From Bacteroidota bacterium (GTDB lineage: Bacteria; Bacteroidota; Bacteroidia; B-17B0; Aurantibacillaceae), in assembly GCA_030681615.1 (NCBI GenBank), contig JAUXSA010000056.1:1-64000 (forward strand): a stretch of DNA of 64,000 nucleotides. Direction: 5' to 3'. Below are positions 16,601 through 23,908 of this stretch, piece after piece. Under the pieces are notes generated by a model that made no database searches, was not told the origin of the DNA, and saw only the letters and a program-made list of their open reading frames with translations. Position 1 is the first letter of the stretch. Every line of letters begins with the position of its first letter. The translations under genes and the position numbers were made by a program.

Positions 16601-18882
16601 TAGAGTTTAATGGCTTTATTGAGAATAATGAGAGAATTCCTGATTTTCAGGTAGATATTACTGATCTCAACCGCTTGGGCGCTATTTGTTTTCATAACAA
16701 AAAAGAAATTGTAATTAATGATTTTGTAAAAGAACATTCTAAATACATCACTTTAGAAAAGTTACCTGTATTTGGTAACGACACAGCCTCCATTATTTAC
16801 CTGCCATTGTATTCAAAGAGCGAAGTAATTGGTGTTATTACCGTTCAAAGCCTTGAAAAAGATGCTTACACCGATTATCACGTAAGTCTCCTTAAAAACT
16901 TAGTAGTGTCAATTGGTATTGCTTTAGATAATGCTAACTTATACCAAAACTTAGAAGATAAAGTAAACGAACGTACACTTGAAGTTGTAAAACAAAAAGA
17001 AGAGATCGTAAAAACATACGAGAACACACGTTTGGTAAGTGAGATTGGGAAAGAGATATCCAGTACTTTTTCTATTGAGGATATTATTGCTAAAGTATAC
17101 AAGAATGTAAATAAATTAATGGATGCCACTATTTTTGGAATCGGCATTTATGATGAAGAGAAGAATAGTATTGTTTTTGAAGGCGTAATTGAAAAAGGTG
17201 AAAAACTTGATGTGTTCTCTTATATGTTAACAGAAACGCACCGCCCGGCAATACAGTGTTTCAGAGATCAAAAAGAATATATAATAAATAATTATGCGAG
17301 AGATTACGGCCAAAATAAAGTTTCCGCAAAACAAGGCGAGTTGCCGGAGGGAATTATTTATGTTCCTATTACTCAAGGTTCAAAAAAGATCGGCGTAATT
17401 ACTGTACAAAGTTTTATACCAAATATTTATACTGATTATCATTTACAATTACTAAAAAGCCTGGCATTATATACTGCCATTGCTTTAGATAATGCTTCGT
17501 TATATAATAACCTCGAAGTTCGCGTAAAAGAAAGAACCGAAGAGATTCGTGTAGCTTACGAAAACACAAGGTTACTAAGTCAGATCGCTGAAGATATTAG
17601 CTCGTCATTATCCGTAGAAACTATTAACAGTAAAGTTTACGAAAACGTAAATAAATTAATGGATGCTACCATGTTTGGTATAGGTCTTCACAATCCTTTA
17701 AATGATCACTTAGAATTTAAGGGATTTATGGAAAACAACCAGGCCATGGAAGCTTTTTCATATCTGTCAAACGATCCAAACCGCCTGGCCGCACAATGTT
17801 TTACCAACCAAAAAGAAATTTTCATCAACGATTATTCGGTTGAGTATAAAAAATATATTAAAGGTATGCAGGCGCCGGTTTCGGGTAAAGATTCTGCGTC
17901 GATCATTTACATTCCTATTTTTTCAAAAGAAATTGCCATTGGTGTTTTAACAGTGCAAAGTTTTGAGAAAAATGTTTATACCGAATACCAGTTCAATATC
18001 TTAAAAACATTGGCTGTATCTGTTGGAATAGCTTTAGATAACGCTAACCTATATCAAAACCTGGAAGAGAAGGTAAATGAAAGAACGATGGAGGTTAATA
18101 AGCAAAAAGCCATTATCGAAGAAAAAAATAAAGACATAACCGACAGTATTCGTTACGCTAAAAAAATTCAACAGGCTATTGCACCAAATATTGACGAGTT
18201 CAATAAAAATTTTGTAGACTCTTTTATTTTATACAAACCAAAAGATATTGTTTCCGGCGACTTTTATTGGTTCGAGCATTTTGGTGATACTACTGTTTTT
18301 GCCGCAGCCGACTGTACAGGCCACGGGGTGCCGGGTGCATTTATGTCGCTTATTTGTAGTGATATTATGTACAAGGTAATTAACGACCAAAAAATAACCT
18401 CTCCGGCTATCGCCTTAAAGGGTATTGACGAAAAACTGGTGCAGTTAATTAAAAAGAGTTCAGAAGCAGCAGCAAATGATGGAATGGATATTGCATTGTG
18501 CGCTTATTCAAAAAATGATAATGTTTTAAATTATGCCGGCGCCCATCGTCCGCTTTTAATTATACGTGGTAACGAGATATTAGAATACAGACCAAATAAA
18601 TTCTCTATTGGTGGCCATTCAACCGAAGGAAAACATTTTGACCTCAATCAAATTGAAGTTTTCCCGGGTGATCAGATATACTTAGTTACAGATGGTTATG
18701 CCGACCAGTTTGGCGGTGATAAAGGCAAGAAATTTAAATTTAAGAATTTAAAAGATTTGATCCTTGCTAACTCATCCAAACCAATGCACCAACAAAAAGA
18801 GATCATCGATCTTGCTTTTGAATCATGGAAAGGCGGTCTCGAACAGGTAGATGATGTTTGTTTGATCGGTGTGAAAATATAG
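13660..18882 (+). CDS. TPR - six GAF - SpoIIE/PP2C phosphatase signalling protein
   Basis: 1740 residues, soluble. Residues 10-330 are TPR repeats (for example YDTSIKYYKKSYDLSTE, YNKALDYYNDCLNI). A coiled linker leads to six GAF domains beginning near 363, 560, 750, 934, 1124 and 1303, spaced about 188 residues apart and joined by short coiled coils (VxERTxEI). Each has the pattern EIxKEISS-FSIEDII-LMDAT-FGI and ends IGVITVQSF. The SpoIIE-type PP2C domain at about 1488-1740 keeps the metal ligands in DFYWFEHFGDTT, AADCTGHGVPGAFMSL, VTDGYADQFGG and VDDVCLIGV. Such proteins dephosphorylate anti-anti-sigma proteins in response to a ligand; no partner STAS or RsbW-like gene is nearby. The start is TTG at 13660: the frame is open only from 13621 and no ATG precedes the TPR. 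Confidence 0.9.
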   Translation: MDTPTLNNSTLEIDELNANAWSLNRENAPKSIELANKALESSLAANYINGIANAKKTLGACHVWIAKNEDAANYCFEAISLFQALKDKKNESETNYILGSNFFYLSDYDTSIKYYKKSYDLSTEIDFEFGMADGLNGMGTVYYTIEQNDSALEVLTKSEKICRQHDLKSILIKVLDGLGETYYNLKDYNKALDYYNDCLNIIAELTGNYRVAAFALDGLGRAYTGLKQFDKALEKFDQSLKIRKDIDFKFGVATTLNNIGKLYIQKGESANAIKNLTEAYELAIQIHSKEAAFQASEKLAELFEKEGNSQEALKYYKVFHQAKEDVRNHKSAQLSKSLELQNKVLQSQAEKAILEERAKELENFSDSLVLMREVGQKIISNLSVATIVNTVYKSVNGLMDATGFGIAIYNQEDNTIVYPLYIEGEDRFENIKYELDEDDRLTTICFNQNRDIVINDYENEISNYLTTKSSAPKAGKDVSSLIYLPLRNKDVLLGVMTVQSFNKNAYGKYQVNIFKNLATYTAIALENAKMYEEQELKVAERTKELVKSKEEIEKTYENNKKLSEIGKEITSSLNLGKIFKKLHASIKEIMEADCFGVRLYRPDIGAVEYKYEIENGVLDQDVATIPLTDENNYTVWCVKNKKDIFLNDNVNEYQKYVKEIRVVAGDMPNSLLFTPMMLGEKIVGVITVQSFKKFAYQSHHIDILRTLGTYTAIALENAYLYEHMEDKVKDRTKEIVKQKEEIEKTFENTRLVSEIGKEISTTFSIEDIISKVYNSINKLMDATMFGIGIYDPAAKRINFSGVLEEGEVLEDYFYELTDVARPAVLCFTNQEDYVIHNFTEEFLKTNKILNRHSLPGRNTESIMYIPLTQNKKKIGVITVQSFKANAYSDYHLQLIKSVATYAAIAIDNASLYTNMETRVEERTAEIEKNYNDTRLLGEIAKEISSSLSIDTIISSVYKNINRLMKTDSFGIALFDAKKYTLEFNGFIENNERIPDFQVDITDLNRLGAICFHNKKEIVINDFVKEHSKYITLEKLPVFGNDTASIIYLPLYSKSEVIGVITVQSLEKDAYTDYHVSLLKNLVVSIGIALDNANLYQNLEDKVNERTLEVVKQKEEIVKTYENTRLVSEIGKEISSTFSIEDIIAKVYKNVNKLMDATIFGIGIYDEEKNSIVFEGVIEKGEKLDVFSYMLTETHRPAIQCFRDQKEYIINNYARDYGQNKVSAKQGELPEGIIYVPITQGSKKIGVITVQSFIPNIYTDYHLQLLKSLALYTAIALDNASLYNNLEVRVKERTEEIRVAYENTRLLSQIAEDISSSLSVETINSKVYENVNKLMDATMFGIGLHNPLNDHLEFKGFMENNQAMEAFSYLSNDPNRLAAQCFTNQKEIFINDYSVEYKKYIKGMQAPVSGKDSASIIYIPIFSKEIAIGVLTVQSFEKNVYTEYQFNILKTLAVSVGIALDNANLYQNLEEKVNERTMEVNKQKAIIEEKNKDITDSIRYAKKIQQAIAPNIDEFNKNFVDSFILYKPKDIVSGDFYWFEHFGDTTVFAAADCTGHGVPGAFMSLICSDIMYKVINDQKITSPAIALKGIDEKLVQLIKKSSEAAANDGMDIALCAYSKNDNVLNYAGAHRPLLIIRGNEILEYRPNKFSIGGHSTEGKHFDLNQIEVFPGDQIYLVTDGYADQFGGDKGKKFKFKNLKDLILANSSKPMHQQKEIIDLAFESWKGGLEQVDDVCLIGVKI

Positions 18883-18888
18883 TTTTTC

Positions 18889-19008
18889 AATGGAACACGG
18901 ATTTAACGGATTATACTGGTTTACACAGATAATTTTTTTAAACGACATTGATCTGCTAAAAAAATCTGTGAATATCCGCTCAATCAGTGTCATCTGTGTT
19001 CGGTCACG
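18889..19008. repeat. Dispersed ATCTGTG/GCGGAT intergenic inverted repeat, copy A
   Basis: The left arm (ATGGAACACGGATTTAACGG from 18890) pairs imperfectly with the right arm 18974-19001. The reverse complement of the right arm reads GAACACAGATGACACTGATT then GAGCGGAT and recurs at 32631-32658 with one change. It fills the gap between the phosphatase and TPM genes. Confidence 0.7.
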
Positions 19009-19035
19009 TCGCTAGTGTCCCATTTAATCCCGACT

Positions 19036-20646
19036 ATGTTAATTAAAAAAATAATATTATTAATTCTTATTTTAATCGCTGTAGATCTTTTCAGTCAAAA
19101 AGCATTCATTCCCGAACCGACATTAAACGTAATAAGCGATTTTGAAAAACTTTTAACCGAAGAAGAAATAGGTATTCTTGCTAAAGACATTAAAGGCGAG
19201 TATAATTCTAACTCCAACCAATTAATAATCGTTACCATTCCTACAAGTTATTTGGGGAATTTAACCATAGAAGATTACGCGCAACAATTATTTGATAAAT
19301 GGAAGCCAGGACAAAAAGGTTTAAATAACGGCGTACTCGTTATTATTGCAGGTTCTAAAATTGACAGTATTGGCCGGAAGTTGCGTATCCATACAGGTTA
19401 TGGCATTGAAGGTGCTTTGCCGGACCTGCTCTGCAGCAGAATTGAAAGAGAAATGATGGTTCCTGAATTAAAGAAGGGAAATTATTATAAAGCCATAAAA
19501 AATGGCGCGGCATCTATCTTAAATTTTATAAGTACAGAAAATATTGGTAAAGTGCCGCAATATAAAATTGAAATATTAAAAAGTGGTGACCTGGTTTACG
19601 ATTATGCCCGAATATTTACCGATGAAGAAAAAAAGAATTTAGAAGATGCGCTGCAGGGTTCTTTTAATTCCGAGAAACATGTTATTGTTACCGAGATGCA
19701 GACCGGTTATACATCCAATTACGTTTCTATTTACTCAAGGTATAATTACGATACAACGCTTATGAAAATAGCTTTTAATCCAGGGTATTATACGGATGAA
19801 AAAGATTCTATCTTGAAATTTGATGCAGCAAGAAAAAATTATTACGTAGGTTATGGTACCAGCTCTGACGAGTATGACTTTAACGATTATAATAAATTAT
19901 ATGAAGTGAGTAAAGTTTACCAAGCTAAAATTGCAAGTGCCGGTATTTACGCTGTTTGTATGGAATTTATTGCCAATGAAAAAGTTGCTTATGTAAAACA
20001 ATTAACCGGTTTTCTTTGGATCCTTGGTTGGCTATTTTCTGCTACTGTTTTTGTTTTTATTATTCATTTGCTTACTAAAAACTATAAGAATAAACCCAAA
20101 ACAAAAAAACCAATGGCCATAAAAGTGCCGCTTGGTATTGGTTTAATAGCCATTATTATCTATTCAGTACTAAGCCTGGTTTCACTGGAGATAGTGTATT
20201 ACCTAACCTTTACCTCGTATATTAACCTAAGCTCATTTATGACCGTGATGATGATGATCGCATTGGCCACCTCGCACGTGTTAAATTTTATTTTTGTTTA
20301 TAAGATCGACGCAAATTATTTTGACTCAAAACTATTAAGCTGGATGGGTAAAGGTGGTGGAGGAAGTGGCAGCAGCTATTATAATTCTTCTTCCAGTTCA
20401 TCCTCTTCTTCCAGTTCGTCCTCTTCAAGTTCTTCCAGCAGTAGCTCCAGTTCATCTTCTAACGGTGGCTATTATGGCGGCGGTGGCAAATCCGGTGGTG
20501 GCGGTGCAAGTAGTACTGGTAAACAAACGAACTATGTACTTAGTTATTGGAGCCGTGGGAAGGGAGGCATTATTGAGTTCGTTAGGAAGTATGATTGTAA
20601 AATAAAAGCGTCTATCCTTTATTTTTTTCCTAAGGATATCTTATAA
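19036..20646 (+). CDS. TPM-domain membrane protein with polyserine tract (YgcG-like)
   Basis: 536 residues from ATG 19036, giving the signal peptide MLIKKIILLILILIAVDLFS; a GTG 21 bp upstream lies in the repeat element. The TPM_phosphatase domain (about 25-165) has NVISDFEKLLTEEEIG, KWKPGQKGLNNGVLVIIAG and IHTGYGIEGALPD. A second, divergent TPM-like copy follows (VYDYARIFTDEEKKNLEDAL from about 193). Two membrane segments lie near 330-350 and 370-395, then a tract of about 26 Ser at 20386-20460 flanked by Gly-rich runs. Family members often end GG-S-rich, but here a further 40 residues follow and overlap the neighbour by 28 bp on the opposite strand, so the C-terminus may be extended or shifted. 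Role unknown; some relatives act in membrane protein assembly. Confidence 0.8.
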   Translation: MLIKKIILLILILIAVDLFSQKAFIPEPTLNVISDFEKLLTEEEIGILAKDIKGEYNSNSNQLIIVTIPTSYLGNLTIEDYAQQLFDKWKPGQKGLNNGVLVIIAGSKIDSIGRKLRIHTGYGIEGALPDLLCSRIEREMMVPELKKGNYYKAIKNGAASILNFISTENIGKVPQYKIEILKSGDLVYDYARIFTDEEKKNLEDALQGSFNSEKHVIVTEMQTGYTSNYVSIYSRYNYDTTLMKIAFNPGYYTDEKDSILKFDAARKNYYVGYGTSSDEYDFNDYNKLYEVSKVYQAKIASAGIYAVCMEFIANEKVAYVKQLTGFLWILGWLFSATVFVFIIHLLTKNYKNKPKTKKPMAIKVPLGIGLIAIIIYSVLSLVSLEIVYYLTFTSYINLSSFMTVMMMIALATSHVLNFIFVYKIDANYFDSKLLSWMGKGGGGSGSSYYNSSSSSSSSSSSSSSSSSSSSSSSSSNGGYYGGGGKSGGGGASSTGKQTNYVLSYWSRGKGGIIEFVRKYDCKIKASILYFFPKDIL

Positions 20647-23600
20647 TTTTCTGTATTGCCGGTGAGTTTTAAATTAACGTACTTTATTTTTTTTGTTTGG
20701 TCCCTGTATTGAATTTCGTCTTCTTTTTCAGGATCAACAGCTTCTTCTTTATCCTTACCGAATAGTTTTTGACGCGCCACACTCGTAACTAGTTTTAAAG
20801 GTATCTTAAATAAATAGTCCATATTAAAATTCATATCCTGTTTGCCTGAGACTTCGATAAATCCTAACGACGAATTGATGGTCATGAGTGGAAATGACAT
20901 TACACCTTTATTCATATCAATATGGTTCTTAAGTGTGTCAAACATAACTTTGGAAACATTTTTATCTTTAAAGTATTCGGCCATAGCAGTAAGTGGAGAA
21001 TAGTTTTCTAACTTTCCGTTAGTTACTTCAATATCCATGTGTAATTCAGAGTCATCAATAATTGGCACCAGATCTTTATGCATATGCAGTTTGCCACTTA
21101 TTTTTCCTGATAACTTGCCATGCACATTTTCTGACACCATGTGATCTTGCCCAAAATTTTCAAATTTAAAGAACAATTTATCCAGATCTACTTTTTCCAT
21201 TTTAAGGTTGGGGCTAAAATAAATCAGATCTTTATTTGACCCATTAAAATAGCCACTTATATTAAACTTGCCATCAGCGGCAAGAAAGGAAAGCGTATCA
21301 ATATATAAATAATGGTTTTCGGTGGTATGCATTTTACCATTAATGTTGTTAAGCAAATAGCGATGATAGTTAAGATGATCTATCTTTAAATCAAAAGTCA
21401 TATCTGTAAATGGCAGGTCATAAATATTAAATCCTTTTTCGTGTTCGGCGGGCTGAATTGTTTTTGCTGTTGGTGAAGGGTTATAATTAAAAAGTTCATC
21501 AAAATCAAGATGCTTTGCAACGATACCAAAATGATTGTCACGTTTTTTTATGGCTTTATCTTTGCCTAAATAATAATTTAAATTAATACCAAAAATACTC
21601 TTACCTAATTTGCCCGAAAAATCCTGGATCACCAGGTGCTCAGATTCATAGTGTATTCTGCCTTTAAAATTCTCGAATTTACAATGATGCACTTTCATTT
21701 GTGCAGTAAGATGGTCTAAAGCCAGATCAATAGACTTTATATCTTTATTAAAATGTAAAGCAACATTTCCATGTAATTTAAGGCCTTTTATCTCTTCGTG
21801 GCGGTAATCTTCCGGAACATAGTTTTCTCCTTGATAAGCGAATATATCTTCCAGTTGTAATAAATTAGAATTTAAATTAAATTCAATTTTAGTATCGCCT
21901 TTTGAAATTTCCTGCATCCAGATATCATACTTTTGTAATTTACCATTAAAGTGAAAATCACTTTTATCGATCATACCTGTAAAATCAACCACCCTAAAAT
22001 CTGATGAATCAATATATAAGTCCGCATGAAAATCATGAAGTGTATGAGGATAATGTTTTAGTTTGGCATACAGGTCATCTATAAAAAACTCGCCTTCAGG
22101 TAAATTTTTCGACTCGGTAAATGCACGTGCCGAACTTTTAAAAGAAAATTTTAAACTCAAATTTTCGATCTGCTCATCTATAGGTTTACTTTTTTTATCA
22201 ACGGAAGTTAACTCCTTAATATCAAACATTTTTGATTTAATATTTATTACCGCTTTTACTTCATCCTTTGTGTGATGAATAATGGCTGGTAGGTCGCTGA
22301 TAGTACCTGTTAATGAGAGATCAGATTTTCCCATCCGGAAATCAAATTTTTCAATACTGGCCAGGTGTCCTTTAAGGGTTGCTTTAATGTTTACATTTTC
22401 AACCGGCAAATGAAAACCGGCATATTTAAATCCAAATCCTGAAACCTGTAGCTCTGTAAAATAAGATTCGTTAAGTTTTTCGATCGCCCTTTCAGGATGA
22501 TTTAGATCAATAATGTCTTTAAAATTCATTGTAAGTTTTACTTTACCTTTTAATCCCTGAACATCTTTTAAGTTTAAAAATTTTGAAAGAAAATCCAGAT
22601 CAAAATCCGAAACTATGCGTGTCTCTATTTCTGGTGTTTCAAAGTTCTTTACAATTAAGTGTCCGCTAAATTTCCCTGCTTCAGGCCTTGATGTAAAATC
22701 TTTTAAATGAAACTGCATGGTGGAGAGTTTCATAGAGTCGCCATTGGTAAAATATGCTTTAAAATTTAGCTCATCGAGTTTTTTATCTGAAACAGTATTG
22801 TGTAACATGGCATCTTTACAACCAAAATTCACTTCTATTTTTGGCATCTTACCATCCGCGATTGTACCTTTTACCGTAGCATCAAAATAAATTTCTCCTT
22901 TATTATCATACTTCTCGAGTGTTGGAGCTAAATCTTCAGGAGCAAAGGCTAAAAAAATATCAAAGTTTGGTTTAGTACCCTTAAATTTGAGATCAACATT
23001 CATGTCTTTATTAAAATCAACTATGCCTTCAAAACCGAAAAAAGCATGTTCTAATTCTATTTCTGAAGTTGCGATCTGTAATTTTTCATCTTTTTTATAA
23101 TAATCTAATTTAGTATTTATAGTTACATGTTTATGTTTGAAAAAAGTTGTATCGCCGGCTTTAATTACATTTAAAACAAGTTTTGAGTTTAAGCCTATCA
23201 TTAAATGGTCGTCGGAGGTTTTAAATTTTGACTGGGCTTTATCAATAAATGCCTCAACCGTTAGTTGGTTCTCTTCATTAATTTTTGTGATGTCAACATT
23301 TTGAAGCTGAATAGATTTTAATGCGAGATGAAATTCTTCTTCTGAATTTTCGATTGGTTTATTAGTTTCAAAAGCTTTCATCACATTAAACTCTCCATTT
23401 TTTCTTTGAATAATATGAATTTTTCCATCCGCCAGCTTTATCATTTTAATGTCGATCTTCCCACTTAGTAAGGTAATCACATCAAAACCCAAATACACAT
23501 CTTTCATTTCTAAAAGTGGTTTTTGAGTTTCGCTTTTAGTTTCAAATACTTTTAGATCATCCAGGTCAATAGAAATATATGGAAAATTTGCAAATGGAGA

Positions 23601-23777
23601 AATATGGCTGTCTCTTATTTGAATTTTTCCGTTAAAGTCAGCATTAAGTGTTTTAAGTAAATTTTGTACGATAGAATCTTGTTTAATGTAAAGTATTGTA
23701 ATAAGTACAGTTATTAATAGAATTGGAACAATAAGGAAGCCAACTAACAAACGTTTTATGAGTTTTTTCTTTTTCAT
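20619..23777 (-). CDS. AsmA-like family protein (large membrane-anchored, inter-membrane transport type)
   Basis: 1052 residues. A positively charged start (MKKKKLIKRLL) and one membrane segment at about 9-29 anchor it in the inner membrane; the rest is periplasmic and all-beta. The AsmA N-terminal pattern is clear: IQIRDSHISPFANFPYISID, then DLDDLKVFET and KDVYLGFDVITLLSGKID. The AsmA_2 C-terminal part is at about 800-1000. Large AsmA/TamB/YhdP relatives form a hydrophobic groove that is thought to carry phospholipid to the outer membrane. It is transcribed convergently with the TPM gene and lies 131 bp downstream of the M1 peptidase gene on the same strand. Confidence 0.88.
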   Translation of the reverse strand: MKKKKLIKRLLVGFLIVPILLITVLITILYIKQDSIVQNLLKTLNADFNGKIQIRDSHISPFANFPYISIDLDDLKVFETKSETQKPLLEMKDVYLGFDVITLLSGKIDIKMIKLADGKIHIIQRKNGEFNVMKAFETNKPIENSEEEFHLALKSIQLQNVDITKINEENQLTVEAFIDKAQSKFKTSDDHLMIGLNSKLVLNVIKAGDTTFFKHKHVTINTKLDYYKKDEKLQIATSEIELEHAFFGFEGIVDFNKDMNVDLKFKGTKPNFDIFLAFAPEDLAPTLEKYDNKGEIYFDATVKGTIADGKMPKIEVNFGCKDAMLHNTVSDKKLDELNFKAYFTNGDSMKLSTMQFHLKDFTSRPEAGKFSGHLIVKNFETPEIETRIVSDFDLDFLSKFLNLKDVQGLKGKVKLTMNFKDIIDLNHPERAIEKLNESYFTELQVSGFGFKYAGFHLPVENVNIKATLKGHLASIEKFDFRMGKSDLSLTGTISDLPAIIHHTKDEVKAVINIKSKMFDIKELTSVDKKSKPIDEQIENLSLKFSFKSSARAFTESKNLPEGEFFIDDLYAKLKHYPHTLHDFHADLYIDSSDFRVVDFTGMIDKSDFHFNGKLQKYDIWMQEISKGDTKIEFNLNSNLLQLEDIFAYQGENYVPEDYRHEEIKGLKLHGNVALHFNKDIKSIDLALDHLTAQMKVHHCKFENFKGRIHYESEHLVIQDFSGKLGKSIFGINLNYYLGKDKAIKKRDNHFGIVAKHLDFDELFNYNPSPTAKTIQPAEHEKGFNIYDLPFTDMTFDLKIDHLNYHRYLLNNINGKMHTTENHYLYIDTLSFLAADGKFNISGYFNGSNKDLIYFSPNLKMEKVDLDKLFFKFENFGQDHMVSENVHGKLSGKISGKLHMHKDLVPIIDDSELHMDIEVTNGKLENYSPLTAMAEYFKDKNVSKVMFDTLKNHIDMNKGVMSFPLMTINSSLGFIEVSGKQDMNFNMDYLFKIPLKLVTSVARQKLFGKDKEEAVDPEKEDEIQYRDQTKKIKYVNLKLTGNTENYKISLGKK

Positions 23778-23908
23778 TTTTGTACAGCATTAAAATTACT
23801 GAAAAATGAGCAAATATTTTCTTACCCGGAAAAAGATACAGACATGCTTCCGGTTTATGCGAAACCAGATAATTATTAGAATAAATTAAAAATAAAGCTA
23901 CGTAGGGT

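Noticed and set aside
15900-18100. Regular DNA repeats inside the phosphatase gene suggesting a CRISPR-like or satellite array
   Set aside because: They are explained by repeated GAF domains in one reading frame, spaced about 560 bp apart, with no spacers.
20354-20605. 83-codon frame overlapping the polyserine tract
   Set aside because: It is the +2 frame of the TPM gene, giving Pro/Val/Leu-rich output from serine codons; no leader. It could only matter if the TPM tail is frameshifted, which is noted in the findings.
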